Positions 1 to 13,149 of a stretch of DNA of 64,000 nucleotides are shown piece by piece (positions within the stretch are counted from its first letter, which is position 1; every line of letters starts with the position of its first letter). The notes beneath the pieces were generated by a model, which saw nothing but the letters and a program-made list of their open reading frames with translations, did no database searches and was not told where the DNA came from. This DNA is from Phaseolus vulgaris (Eukaryota; Streptophyta; Magnoliopsida; Fabales; Fabaceae), in the NCBI RefSeq assembly GCF_000499845.2, contig NC_023751.2, positions 13,210,423 to 13,274,422 of the forward strand. Reading direction: 5' to 3'. A program made the position numbers and the translations under genes.

Positions 1-1290
1 ATATGCGAAAATTCAAAAAATTTATAGTAAATTCACTAAACAGTTATAATTGAATAATAAATCATTCAGTTTAGTTTTAAATTTATGGAATTCTCTAATT
101 TGAATTACAAGTGGGTATTCACTCTATATATTTACTCACTTTAGAATAAATAAATTCAAACAATTACTAAAAAATGAAATCTCAACCTTAATGTTTTCAG
201 TAGTTCGAATAGACTAAACGTGTGAGAAATAGCTCCATTTAAAAAAAAAAATAATAATTATGTTTAGCTAGAGGTCTTTTTCGTGGATGTTCGCATCTTC
301 CTTTTATTCATCACTTGACATTCCTTTATTCTAATTATAAAGTTTGTTCCTATTGTACTGCTCCATTTTTTTTAACCAAACTATTTGTGTGAATTGATTC
401 TTTTATAAAATAATTATGTACCGAACGGTCAAATACCGCCACGTATCAATAATCCTGAGAACACATGAGGCAAGTAGTATCTTTAAACATTATTTATTTG
501 ATACTTAAAGTGTTGTTGCCAAGAAATCTATTTTATTTATTTATTTTAATATTATTTTAAGTGATTAACCTATTATATCATTTTCAGTTTTTTATTTAAT
601 TTATGTATCATTGCAGATTATAACTAATTTTTCTCAATCCATATTAATTAAATTATATTTGAAAAAATGTTATCTTGGAATAAGAGAAAAGACATAAAAA
701 GTAATAAATTTTTGTTAAAGGCTCCTCAATTAAAAAGGAAGATGAAGTAATTTAGAATACTTAAGATAGCGTATGCAGTACAGGTAGATGGTTCTCAATA
801 TCTGTCTTGAGGTTCATTCTAACTGGGAAGTTCTCATAACATATTAATTTCCATCATTCTCTGATTTGACGGTGATGAACTACACGTAATTTAATTTAGT
901 TTTATTAGTTGATAATCCTTGACAGACTATTCTTTAAGTTCTAAATAGCTTGTGAACTGTTCCAACATGTCACAAACAAGTCTCCGCACGTAGTATGAGT
1001 AGTATAGCGAATAGTTGACCTAGCAACTGATAGCAATTGCTTCGATTTGCACCATATCGTCACTTCACAATTCACAAATACGTGACGAGCAATCTATTCT
1101 TAACTCAGAAGGGAACCCTCATTGTAAATTAAGCATGCCACATTATCTAATCAAAAGCTATATAATATATAAAGTTAACAAGTAAATGTGTTTATTTATA
1201 ATTTCTTTTGTATAAAGATATCAATAATTATAAGTCTTCCTTGCAGACAAATAGAGAAGCCTGTGCACAAAGGTCCAGAAAATGAAATTT
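1..1290. other. AT-rich intergenic DNA, no gene seen
   Basis: No coding region, RNA gene or recognisable transposon was found. The sequence is AT-rich with short homopolymer runs. It lies downstream of the minus-strand eIF4A gene, and its right end may hold part of that gene's 3' UTR. Confidence 0.5.
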
Positions 1291-1696
1291 AATTGGGCTG
1301 CAACTAAAAAATAGAATCAAATGACTGACAGGAAAATAAAAGTCGAATCAAATCAACAGGGCGATAATAGAATAAGTCCAGTATATTTCCAGCGCGACAT
1401 AAAAAAGGTTTCAAATATACACAACCATCTCGCGGATATATTAAAACAAAACACACGGAAAGCAGCAATCTACAATCTGTAGTAAGACAGATACACAAAC
1501 AAGCAAGCAACAAAATTGCAGCAACGCATTCTGCTAAACCCAAAATTAGAGAAGTATGCCCATTTCAAAATCACCGGTTTGGAGTTAAGTTCAAGTCTTG
1601 CCAGAGAAAGGCCCTGCCAGGGCCATGAAAAATGAAATAATGACAGAGGCCTCCATAATAAAAATCATACCAATCAACAATGAAGGGGAGACCAAA

Positions 1697-3939
1697 TCAA
1701 ATGAGATCAGCTACATTGGCTGGCAGCTCCTCAACCATCACATTATAGAACTTTTGGATGTCAAGCAGCATCCTGTCATCATCACTGGTCACAAAATTGA
1801 TAGCAACACCCTTTCTCCCAAACCGACCACTACGACCAATTCGATGGAGATAGTTCTCTGGCTGAGTTGGCAGATCATAATTTATAACAAGTGAGACTTG
1901 CTGGACATCGATACCACGAGCCAAAAGATCTGTGGTGATAAGAACACGGGAGGACCCGGAGCGGAATTCCCGCATGATGATATCCCTTGTGTTTTGGTCC
2001 ATATCTCCGTGGGTGGCTGAAACTGTGTGATCACGATTCCGCATTTTGTCTGTCAGCCAATCCACCTTGCGTCTAGTGTTCACAAAGATAACACTCTGGG
2101 TGATTGCCAAAGTTTCATAAAGATCACATAGTGTTTCCAGCTTCCATTCCTCCTTGTCTACATTGACAAAAAACTGCTTGATGCCCTCCAGGGTAAGCTC
2201 ATCACGTTTTACAAGAATCCTCACAGGTTTGTTCATAAACTTTCTTGTGATTTCCAGCGCTTCTGGAGGCATTGTGGCAGAGAATACCCCAACCTGAATC
2301 TTAGGAGGCAGTAGCTGAAAAATATCATAGATCTGGAAAGTGGAAAAAAAAAGGCAAATTCAGAAGGATACACTTTATGAACCAACCAAAAGGTAGATAA
2401 AGTTGTAGCTATTTTCTATTTCTCATGCACATGTTACCAATGCAGACTGCAAACGATAACATATAGTTTTCAGAAAGGAGAGTAAGTATTTAAATCTTCC
2501 TGTCCATAATAACATTAAAGATGTAGCACTTAGTGAACAAAATATTTTTTCCAAATAATAGCTCCACACGCTTTTTTTTTTCAAATTTTATAGAGATGAA
2601 AAATGGATACATAAAAGAAAAGGAAGCCAAGAGACTGAAAAAATGAATTTTCATTTTCCCTGTTCTTCTAGGTGCAAAATCTAGTCAACTGTGGACTTGT
2701 GCCTTTAACAAGCTAATACATTGTTGATATGTATCTAGCACACCAAAATATACTGTTTGACTGATATACTACAACTAACAACTTTAAAGTAGCAATTATA
2801 ATCATTATCTATATATCTGGTTAAAATTCAAATAAAATACTAAGCCAAAATCTAATTCCATAACAACAAATCAACAGAATAAAGCAAATTAAAGAAATCA
2901 ACATCAGTAAATGAGAGGACCTGATCCTTAAAACCTCGAGAGAGCATCTCATCTGCCTCATCCAATACAAACATCTTGATGTGATCAGGGCGCAGAGATT
3001 GTCTGCGCAGCATATCAAATACACGACCAGGAGTACCAACAACTACATGAACCCCACTTGAAAGGATGCGTTGATCTTCACGAACACTGGTCCCACCAAC
3101 ACAAGCATGAACCTTGACACCTATATAGTCCCCTAGTGCTCGCATGACCTTCTCAATTTGTTGTGCAAGTTCACGAGTAGGAGCAAGAACTAGTGCCTGA
3201 CACTCAACTAAGCTGTAATCAAGCTGCTGCAAAACTCCAGAGCAAAACGTAGCAGTTTTTCCAGTTCCAGATTGTGCTTGCTGAATTACATCAAGCCCCT
3301 TGCAGAAAGGAACAATCCCCCTTTGCTGAATTGCAGAGGGTTTCTCAAAACCTTCCCAGAAGTAATACAACATCCATATAAAGGCTCAGTTATCAATGAC
3401 ATAAAACAATGGTAATAATTAAAACAGAAAGTGCAGCAAGCATTCAAGATTCTTACGAGACATATAATTTAACTGTAAATTAATCTCATATTTTATGCAG
3501 ATATAAACAATAGAAAGTATAACCAACACTCTCAAGCAAGAATCAAGATTTAAAATTATATTACATTCAAATATTGATGTACATACCGTATGCATAAATA
3601 CCCCTCAGAAGGTTCTCCTGCAATCCCATAGCATCAAAGCTTTCGCAAACTTCGTCATAAGAAGTAAAAAAATCTTGCCCATCAGCTCCGAGTCTGGTCC
3701 CATCAACACATGAAACCAAAAATGAGTATATAATTCTAGGCATGGGTGCATCACAGGTAGGCATTGCGTATGAAATAATAAGATGGAATCACAAGTACAT
3801 AGATGAAAAAAACACATGTCAATGCAATAGCATCTCTATTAAGCAAGCATCTAAGGGAAGGGGAAACCTACAACTCATCCATCTTAGCATCATAATGACG
3901 ACCATCGAATTGTGATCCTTCTGGTGCCTGCCCAGCCAT
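1697..3939 (-). CDS. EIF4A: eIF4A, DEAD-box RNA helicase (translation initiation)
   Basis: ATP-dependent RNA helicase subunit of the cytoplasmic eIF4F cap-binding complex; it unwinds 5' UTR structure so that 40S ribosomes can scan. Four coding exons on the minus strand: 3939-3872, 3693-3587, 3351-2921 and 2332-1697, all with GT-AG junctions and consistent phase. They total 1242 nt, 413 aa, the usual plant eIF4A length. Visible motifs are the Q motif (about residues 59-69, [10 protein letters not shown]), motif I AQSGTGKT (84-91), PTRELA, TPGR, DEAD (189-192), SAT (220-222) and HRIGRSGR (365-372). The protein starts [19 protein letters not shown] and ends in VADLI. A non-coding first exon probably lies at about 4440-4333 (donor after CTCAAAG), joined to an acceptor just before 3948. 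All motifs are intact, so this should be a working housekeeping gene. Exon boundaries come from reading, not from transcripts. Confidence 0.96.
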
Positions 3940-4332
3940 GATTTCAAACTGCAAAGAACACAAGACATCAACTCATTTCACAATCGACAGATCAAAGCTT
4001 AGACACTGATATTGCACAAATTTCAATTTTCCAACTTCAAATACAGATTTTTTTTTTCTGAATAATCTGATACAGTCTACTGAACATACAACACCTACAG
4101 GGAAGCAGAGGCAGATAACCATCGGCGTTTCTTTTAAGCACACAAGCAAAAAGTTAAACAACATTAGTTATATTAGTTTCAGTTACTTATGGAAGATGTG
4201 AGTTCTGAAATAACTTTTTTAAGAATTATCACGCCAGAGAATAAATCGATCCGATCAAAAGAGCGACAGTAATCTATACCATAAATTTCAAATAAAAGAA
4301 ATCTGAATAACAGCTAAGTAACGAAATCGAAC

Positions 4333-4440
4333 CTTTGAGGAAGATGGAAGAAGTTGGAATTACGAAATAATGAAGAGGATTGAGTCTGTGAGAGGCAATT
4401 GTGGAGTTAGGGTTTCCAAAAATCGAAGGGCGATGGCGGT
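4333..4440 (-). promoter_or_regulatory. eIF4A leader: non-coding first exon with telo-box
   Basis: On the minus strand the motif AAACCCTAA (a telo-box) lies at 4415-4407, in or just before the inferred non-coding first exon of eIF4A. A good splice donor (AAAG then GTTCGA) follows at 4333/4332. Telo-boxes are known from promoters and leaders of plant translation-machinery genes, which fits this gene. The transcription start is not determined. Confidence 0.6.
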
Positions 4441-4941
4441 GGCTTTGAGACAACGACGTATCAAAGATGACACCGGAAGAGAGTGTGAAATTGGAAATGT
4501 TTTCTTATTTCAATGGATTTCGATGATTTTGTTTTCAATTTATTTCTCGATTTTACCCCTGATATTTTCCGTTAATTACAGCCTCATCCACAATGTTACG
4601 GCGTCGTGTCCACTTACATATAAACCTTCCTCTGTTTTAATAGAAAAAACTGAAACACGTGATAAGTTTGCTTAGATTAAGGAAATCTTATTTTAAAAAG
4701 AAACTTTCGACAAATCTTATTTTGTTACAGCTATTTAAATTTTTATGTTTTATTTAAAAAAATATTTATGATATAAATTAATTTTGAAAGATTAAGGGGG
4801 AAATTTAGTAAATTTTGATAAAATTTAGAAGATATAGTAGGATGTGAGATTAAAATTTGAGAAAGGTGTTTTTTTTTATTGAAAGTGAAAATTGATATTT
4901 TGGGTGATTATTTATTGGATGAAACTGTTGGAGATATATCA

Positions 4942-5227
4942 TGTTAAGAAGTGTAGTATAAGCCTAACTCAACATCATAAAACCGATTCATAAGATGAGG
5001 TTTGCACTTACTTATATACAATGAAATGTCCTCATCTTTGGTCGATGTGAGATCTTCAGCACACCCCTTCACGTCGAGACTACCAACTCGTGTGTAGAGA
5101 TATATGTTATGGGTGGTTCGATAACGACCCAATAAAGGATGACCTGATAAACCCAACAAACACTCGCTATGATAGATTCAAAATGATTTTGATACCATAT
5201 TACAAAGTTGACTTTAAGCCTAACTCA
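4942..5227 (-). mobile_element. TRIM-like miniature LTR retrotransposon, minus copy
   Basis: A short LTR of about 120 bp spans 5061-4942. It starts TGCTGAAGATC on the minus strand, contains a telltale block reading CTCACATCGACC, and ends TTCTTAACA. It is followed on the right by a short internal region and then a second LTR end (about 5227-5204) next to TGGTATCA, which is the start of a primer binding site complementary to initiator Met tRNA. There is no coding domain. The layout LTR, PBS, short spacer, LTR is that of a TRIM element. It faces a second copy head to head. Confidence 0.75.
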
Positions 5228-5456
5228 ACCCCATGAGTCGATTTGATGGGGTTGAGTTAGGTTTAAAGTTCACTTCGTAATATGGTATCAGAGCCATTTT
5301 CGAGTCTATCCTAGCGAATGTTTGTGTTGGACCTATCGTGTCACCCGCTATCGGATCATCCATAATATATAGTCCCACGCACGAGTTGGCAGTCTCGGCG
5401 TGAGGGTGTGTTGGAGATCCCACATCGACTAGAGATTAGAGCATTTCATAGTATAT
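5228..5456 (+). mobile_element. TRIM-like miniature LTR retrotransposon, plus copy (3' truncated)
   Basis: Plus-strand counterpart of the neighbouring element. An LTR end (TTGAGTTAGG to CTTCGTAATA) runs to about 5282. A clear primer binding site TGGTATCAGAGCC lies at 5283-5295, matching the initiator Met tRNA site used by Copia-type elements. A spacer of about 110 bp follows, and a second LTR begins at TGTTGGAGATCCCACATCG near 5410. That LTR breaks off after about 45 bp near 5456. No protein is encoded. Confidence 0.75.
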
Positions 5457-6023
5457 TAGTAATAAAAAATAAATAAATTATATTCCATTAAAATATTGAA
5501 AATCTATAATTATATATTGATTATAATAATAACGTTAAAATATTTTATTATAATTTGTCTTTTACAATTATGATTTGAAACTTTTTTTTTCCACTCTTCT
5601 ATTTCTGCCTCATTCTGTCATGCACAACTAAGGTGTGAGATTTCAAAGTTGTAAATTATTGAATAGACAGTGTTATAGTACCTATCCAATTAATCATACA
5701 AATAATAATTTCTGACCTGGTAATAATATATTTTTTAATGTGTTTCCATAATGTTGTTTTCTCTTTCATAATTTATATTAATTTTTTGATTATGTAATTT
5801 TATTTTTAGAATGTCATTTGTTGAGTTTTCCTATTAAGTAAAAAATTAATTTTACTTGTAATACTTTGATAGTTTCTTATCCACAAATGTTCTTGTTACA
5901 TATATTAAGATATGTAAACGATAGTGTGAAAATAATTAAAATAAATGAATCAATTTAGATTTTAATGTAAATAAATATTTTTTCAGTGAACATATATTTA
6001 ATAATCAAAATAAATTAAATTAT

Positions 6024-6400
6024 CACTAAAAAATTATTAAATATAAATTAATTTTAAAGATAAAAATAATTATTTATTATATTAAATAATTTAGATATTA
6101 TTTTATAAACTAAAAGAGTAAAATAAAAATTAATTTTAAAAATAAAAATAATTAGTTGTTATATTAACTTAGATATTATTTTATAAACTAAAAGAATAAT
6201 GGTATATAAAGTAATTTTTATTGTTAATATATATTTTTTAAATAATTTTTAATTTATATATAATATTAATTACCAACATTCTAACTACTAATTACTTTAA
6301 TTAGTAATTACTTTAAATTCAAAATTAATTATTATAAAAATTAATTTAGAATCTAAAATTTTATCTTGAAATATATCATTTAAAATATTAATTTTAGTAT
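6024..6400. mobile_element. Degenerate CACTA-type MITE copy (family A)
   Basis: It starts CACTAAAAAATTATTAAAT and carries the diagnostic internal block of the family (AATTAGTTGTTATATTAA and similar). About 68 bp are duplicated in tandem: 6048-6115 resembles 6130-6195. The right end could not be placed exactly, and no target duplication is visible. Confidence 0.5.
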
Positions 6401-6590
6401 AAAAATAAGATTTTCAGTTTATAAAATTTTAAAATCTAATTTCTCACTAGTAAATTTTTAAATTTTAATATTTTGTTTCAGTTAAATTTGAGTTTTAAAG
6501 TTTTTTGGATCAAATAAAGATTTAGTTGAACTCATGGGCCTTGCATATTGGGCCTACATTAAGAAAAGAAATTGGGCCGTCTTGCAAATT

Positions 6591-7212
6591 AGAAAAAATC
6601 CTTGGCAAATTCTTCCTGCACCATATCAGTTTTAACCTCCACCATATCAATTTTATAAATTTCCAAAACTACCCTCCTGCACCATATCAATTTTATAAAT
6701 TTCCAAAACTACCCTCCTGCACCATATCAATTTTAACCTCCACCACCATATCAATTTTTTAAATTTCCAAAACTACCCTTATTCCAAATTAAAAAATCCA
6801 AAATAATAATGATAATTGAGAAATAAAAAAATACATGCCGGAAAAAAAATTCTGAACACAACTAAACTGGATAAAAAAATTCAGAATTCAAAAATATGTT
6901 CCGAAAATTGAAATCCAAAATATTTTAGATAAAAGTTTCAAAAATAATTTTTTCCATTTTTGTGTAAGGTTATTTTCATCATTTAGAAGGGGTATTTTTG
7001 TCATCTTCTAGAGCTGATTAGGTGCATGCTGAAATTCATATGGTGGAGGGAGAAATTGCCACAACTCTTTAGTATTTATTTTTGCAGAATGTATTATTAT
7101 CTATTCTGGATTTTGATTTCTGGAATAAAGGGTATTTTCGAAATTTTAAAATTGTATTGGTGCAGGTTCAAAAATGTTGGGTGTAGGAAGAATTTGCCAA
7201 AATCCTTTCATG
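6591..7212. mobile_element. TIR element, Mutator-like MITE with internal 40-bp repeats
   Basis: The left end (TTGGCAAATTCTTCCTGCACC, about 6601-6621) is repeated inverted at the right end, where the reverse complement of about 7150-7210 reads TTGGCAAATTCTTCCTACACC. The similarity continues inward for tens of bases on both sides, to an AAAATACCC-type block. Next to the left end, a unit of about 40 bp (TTCCAAAACTACCCTCCTGC plus CACCATATCAATTTTATAAA) is repeated three to four times over 6618-6780. I found no clean target site duplication. No coding capacity. The long inverted ends suggest a non-autonomous Mutator-like element. Confidence 0.6.
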
Positions 7213-7499
7213 TTTGTTTCTCACTCTTCACTTTTTAGTTTTTGGTCTTTCCAAACGGTTTTATGTTTTCTTGGTTAATTTTCTCAGTTATTTCATTTTA
7301 ATGTGATGAATGTTGCTGAAAGTGTTATCTTTGTTAAACAATTATATCGTAACATAGTTAAGGGTGATAGATAACCCATCCAAACTAATAAAGATTGAAA
7401 ACTAGCAACTGTTAATTTTAAAAAATAAATATGCATTTTTTTTATGTAATTTGATTTTTCAATCCTTGCGTTCAAAATCAAATTGTAAGCATATTAAAT

Positions 7500-10160
7500 T
7501 TATCTTATTTTTCATCAAATTATATATATTTTTGAAAAAAATAAAAAATATTTTGATTTATGATTTACAATTTAATCAAGTATTTGTCTTTGAAGAGATT
7601 TGATATTTTTATTTCTTTCATATATTTAAATTTCTATTAAATAAATATTGATTTAGGTAGGTTGAAAGAAAGAATAAAAGTTATATTCGAACCCATGATA
7701 TCTGTAAACATTATGTATAAATAAATATTATATCTCTCTATATATACATATAATAATACATAGTATACAGGCATAATTATTATATACATAACATAAGCAC
7801 ACATTTTTATTGTATGTTGTTTGCTAACTTAATTCTTGTTTATTATAATATATACAACAAAATTAAATAAAGTAGAAGTATAATGTTGTTCATTAAGGAT
7901 ATTATACAAAATGATATTTTTTATTATTCAATACCACTTGTTTATAATTTTGAGTCGAATGTTTTGTATGATATACAATTGATATTATCTTGACTATAAC
8001 TTGTACCATAACGTGTTGAAAATATTTTATAATAATTTTGGAAATATTGTTGAACATAATTTGGAAACTTGACACCACAAAATATTAAGAATTTTTTTTT
8101 ATCTATAATTAAAATATATTTGGTGTCAGACTAATACATTTTAATCATTCCATCTATAAATAGGTGGACAAGGACCAAGTATATGTACACTGTTAATCAT
8201 TTATCATTTTTAACTATCTATAAAAATTAACTTGAGCATCATAACATCTTTTACATGTACACATCTCATCTTACATCTCATCTTATACTGAAGAAAATCA
8301 TCAACATTGTGAAAGAGAATATCTCAAAAGAAATATGACAAGTGAAGGGACTTTTTAATTTATACAGTAACACTAACATATCAAAAAATAGGTTAAGTAT
8401 ATTTTCTTGTTATTGTGAAAACTTTACGTATCCACATAAAATGTTTTATTTTCAATTCAATATTTATACACAATTTTAATGGATTTTATATAAGGCGAGA
8501 CATATAATATTATATCAAATCAGATGTTTTTTTAACTTGAGAGCATAAAAAATAAGTAAACAATTAATTTTGATAATAATAGTTAAAATTTTAAAATATA
8601 TAGACTTTTATTCAACTGAAATGTTTTGAAATAATTTAGTAGATCAATTTAGGTTTATTTTTTTTGTATCCTTAGCATATGATAGGTTAAGGGCCCATCT
8701 CTTTACAATAATATTAGTTTTTGCTTATTATGAGAATAGATTAAGTTATTAAGCTCTGAAAATCATTTTTAGTGCAAATAAATGATATATATTAATTAAA
8801 AATAGTAAAAGTTGAATCTAATGATAGCAATGGACTCTGCATTTGAACTTCTATGATGATTATATTTGAAGTTTGGATTTTAAAATTGCAGATGCATGGA
8901 TGAAACTAAAAACTGATAGATAACTAATAAAGGTTTTGAGCAATGAGACAGAGCCATATAGCCATGGGATACAGTGACAGTTGCTCACGCTTCACATTTG
9001 TTTTCGATGAACTACAATGGAAGTGTTTCAATTATTTTAAAATTATGTATTGAAATTGACAACTGCTGACAGATTTTTAAGGATAGTAGTTCCTTTTTTA
9101 CAAGGACAAGAACAATATTCTTCATTCAGTACCAAAATTAAGTTACCCAGAACTCATTACTTTGCTTTTTCTTCTTCTTGATATATATTTTGCCAATTTT
9201 AAAGAAATGATTTGATTCTACATTCTTATTTACCCCCATGAAGTTTTTTTTTTTTTCTGACAAAGTGTTGAGGTTGGAGTAAATATACATTGTACATGGT
9301 CAGAAAATATGTCAAAGGTAGAGCAGAAAGACCACTGCATGCATCGTTACTGTATAACACTGCACAGGGTTTTTGTCATGTGAGCAGACCTGAACTTTTG
9401 TTATTCCAAGATATAGAATTTAATTTCTGCAACATTTTTCCTGTTTGAATTAAGGAACAGAGAATGAATGGTAAAGGAGAGAGCTCTTAATAACCACACT
9501 ACCTAAAGAAATTAATTGCTTGTCAGAAACTATAGATTTATATAAACTATTAGATTGCCCTTTGTCTTTATTGCACTAACAGTGTAATATTTATGTTAAC
9601 AAAATATCTTTCACTAATACATGATATGTAAAATATTAGTACATATAATACCCTCATATTACATAATATTGTAAATCTTCAAATTAGTAACACTTCTAAA
9701 TACAGTGTATAAGATAAAAGTATAATTTACATTACCAAACATTAATTTTATCTAATTATAAGAAGTGAGTTGAAACTGTGTTAAAGAATATTATATTAAC
9801 AATAACAACCACCAAGTTAACCTGAGCCTTGCTTTGCAGAATCTATTGCTGATACAAATACAAATTCAAATTGCATGTTAGTTTATTTACTACTAGAATT
9901 TTTTAATATTTTAGAGTTTTTCTTGTTGTGTGTTTTATATGGAGTCTTTTTACAAAACTTGCATTCCTTTAAACTATTGTGATCTTTGTAATACAACATA
10001 CACTCATCAATGCAACTATCTATATTTATTCTTGATAAACCAAGCCCTGCAACAAGTTTCTTTGTTTCCCTAAAATTAGAAGGAATGACATTATTAGATT
10101 ATTAGGATGGTTTGATTCTTTCATCAATTTCATCACATCAATTAAACAAGCTTGTGAGAC
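7500..10160. other. AT-rich intergenic DNA, nothing recognised
   Basis: No ORF with family similarity, no RNA gene and no transposon ends were seen in this 2.6-kb stretch. Confidence 0.45.
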
Positions 10161-10165
10161 TTTTT

Positions 10166-10345
10166 ACAAGAAATTAATTTTTAAAAACAAAAAATAATTA
10201 GTTGCTATAGTGACTAAATTAGAGAACATTTTAGATACTAAAAATATCTTGGTTTTTAAATTAGTTTCTATTATTGTTAAATGATTTTTAAATTGATGAC
10301 TAATTAGCAATCAAAGTTTTTACTACCAATTATTTAGTTTATAAT
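10166..10345. mobile_element. Partial CACTA-type MITE (family A), left half only
   Basis: The sequence matches the left half of the full family copies at 11138 and 23595: an AAAAAATAATTAGTTGCTAT block, a TTAGTTTCTATTATTGTTAA block, and ACTACCAATTATTTAG at the central turn. It then stops and is followed by a 20-bp tandem repeat (TTATTTAGTTTATAATAAAC). The right half is missing. Confidence 0.6.
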
Positions 10346-11137
10346 AAACTCTTATTTAGTTTATAATAAACTCTCAGAATGGTCTATGAGTAGAATTTGA
10401 CATTTCATAAAATTTGGTAGCTTCCATGTTTGGAGAGATTCCTCTTCATTGTGTATAAAATGTTGAACACAGCAATATCAAATACCATATCTTGATGTTT
10501 ATTAACATATTCGTAGATAAATTCAAATTTGTTTTTAGGGATTGCAAGCACCAGAAGATAACGTATGAAATTTGTTTGTATTGTTTAGGAGTTTTGGGAA
10601 GCTCTGAAAATTACAAAGTATTGAATCTTCACAACATTTTTATTTATAAAAAGAGTTATATAATTATACAACTAATATAAAAGTATTTAATTTTACGGGT
10701 ATTGAAAATAATTTTGAAACATTCACATGTAATTTTGTAGCAGAAATTCTTTTAAGAGAAATATGTAAACATTTCTTGCAAAAAATAATTTACATAATTT
10801 TTTTGGAAAAATTTCTTTTAAAAAAATTGCATGTAATAAATGATTTTCTAATAATAATGAAATTTTTAATAGTTTTGGTGCAAAATTGCATTAGCCAAAA
10901 AAATGTCTAAATTAACATCGACGCAAGTAATTTTATAAATACTGTTTTTCAGATAATTTTATAAATCAAAATTTGCATGTATTTCTTAGTCTTTTACCAA
11001 AAAATTTGTAGGTGTTTACTGTAACAAATATTCCACACAAAAATCACAGATGTCCTTTTTATAAAAAAAATTATAGAAAAACGTGCAGGTAATACATATT
11101 TTTCTAGTAATTGATGCAGTAAAATTGACAAGTATTA

Positions 11138-11470
11138 CACTAAAAAAATTATCAAATAAAAATTAATTTCAGAGACAAAAAATAATTAGTTGCTATAATG
11201 ATTAAATTAGATATCATTTTAAAGACTAAACAAAATTTTGATTTCTAAATTAGTTTCTATTATTGTTAAATGATTTTTAAATTGATATCTAATTAGCAAC
11301 CAATGTAGTTAAAATCTTGGTTGTTAATTAGATACTAATTTAAAAATTATTTAACAATAATATAAACTAATTTAGAGATTAATTTTTTTTAATTTATCTT
11401 TAATTTATTTATTATACCAACTAATTATTATTTTTTAAATTAATTTTTATTTCATAATTTGCTTGTAGTG
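11138..11470. mobile_element. CACTA-type MITE (family A), full copy
   Basis: A 333-bp element that begins CACTA and ends TAGTG, flanked by the 3-bp direct repeat TTA (11135-11137 and 11471-11473). Three-base target duplications and CACTA/TAGTG ends define the En/Spm (CACTA) superfamily. The element is almost one long imperfect palindrome: its left half (ATAATTAGTTGCTATAATGA) is mirrored in its right half. No coding capacity; it would depend on a transposase made elsewhere. Confidence 0.85.
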
Positions 11471-11479
11471 TTAATATTG

Positions 11480-13140
11480 ATTTTCTGCAAATAATCTTGC
11501 AAAAAAAATTTGTAGATATTTTTTGCAAAAATAATTCTAGAAAATACATATATATTTTTTACGAAAAATATTTTAAAATAAAAATTGTAAGTATTTTCTA
11601 TGAATAATTTTTTGCAGGAAAGTTTGTAGGTAATAAATGTTTTCCTAGTAGTGGTTGCAAGTAGAACCATTTAGAAATATGCATATATGAATATGATGCT
11701 AAACTTTAAACAATACATTCTTATTTTACCTCTAAACTAAGAAAGAATGTACCTTATTCCAGTGGCACAAGTTACACTTGCAAAGAAACCATTCTCTTAC
11801 CATATATATATATATATTAGTGAGACATAGAGTAAAAGGAATAAAGTTGAATTTCTTTTGTAAAGTCTAAAAATATGGGAAAGAAAGAAGAAAAGAAGGC
11901 ATAAAATAGTTAAAGATAGAGAAGCAAAAAATATGCATGGATCCACCAGCTCCAGAAGCAGCAACAAGGTTCTGCAACAGTGCAGAGGTAGGGATGTAGT
12001 TACATACACACCGCCAAACTTAGCCAATATTGGCGTGCAGAGTTCACAGCAGTAAAGTTATTATGAATGTGTGATATGAAGCACATGGCTCCAAATTCTG
12101 GTCACATGCATGCATGCTTGCCACCATCTCTGCCAAATAAAAAATTGAAAAGGAATAGAGCCTCCATTAATTTCTGATAAGGCATGCAATGACCTTCATT
12201 GACTGGTTTTGTTGGCCAGTTCCCAACACACTGGAGTGGTGTGTAGTGAGTATCGAATTCCAAAGGATTTTCGCACTGTGGAAATTGTAGCATTAGGATT
12301 ATTAGGGTTTATCACTTCATGATCAGTCAATATCGTCACCCCAACCCCACTACATATCTTAATGGAATCAAATCAATACCCCACTTGCATGCACCCCTAC
12401 CCCAACCACACGATGTGGGACTTCAATTCGTTATTTACTTCAATGATGCCGACACACAACCAAATCAAAACAAAACAACTTCACAGATTATTAAAATAAA
12501 CACAACTAGTAGACCTTGTTCTTAATATTTCCAAAACATTTAATAACATTGTCCCAATAGAATTGTTTACAAACATTCTTCTTCCTACAACTAATCCTCT
12601 CAAAAAAATGACCCATGTATCTTTTCCTAATTATACTTTTGTATACGATTTTCATTCAATATCTTATATAATATATTCAAATTCAGTTTCACTTTGTATG
12701 ACCAGTATGTTATTTAAAATATCAAAATATATAACTAATAGTTATTAATTTTTCGTAAACTAAAATACTTTAATACATAACATACAGATTGATTGAAATC
12801 GGGAATATATGATGATATTATTATGTCTAACACCTTATACAACTAGTTTTAATTGGTTAGATTCTCTTTTGTTTTTAAGTGTTTTTGTAAGTTCTTTCTT
12901 GTCTCAAGTTTTTTATAATTTTATTTAATTTATTTATTACTGATAAAATTTTTTATATCTAATACAACTTTCTATTATTGCTTGAATTTGTTCACTAACA
13001 TATAATATTTTTCATGACTGTATAGGCATATTCAGTGCAGTAAGCTATAGCATCTAAGACATAACGCAAAATTAAGGTAGATTTTGTTTTGCTTTTAGCT
13101 TTTAAGAAATAGTTTTCGTAATCAATTTTGATGAATTGTT
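11480..13140. other. Intergenic DNA, no supported gene
   Basis: Short open frames occur (for example 11797-12027 and 12319-12525), but none resembles a known protein or shows exon-like composition. No transposon ends were recognised. Confidence 0.4.
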
Positions 13141-13149
13141 TTTCAAAAT

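Noticed and set aside
7680..7700. ATTCGAACCCAT as a possible tRNA B-box remnant
   Set aside because: No matching A-box, cloverleaf or anticodon stem could be drawn around it.
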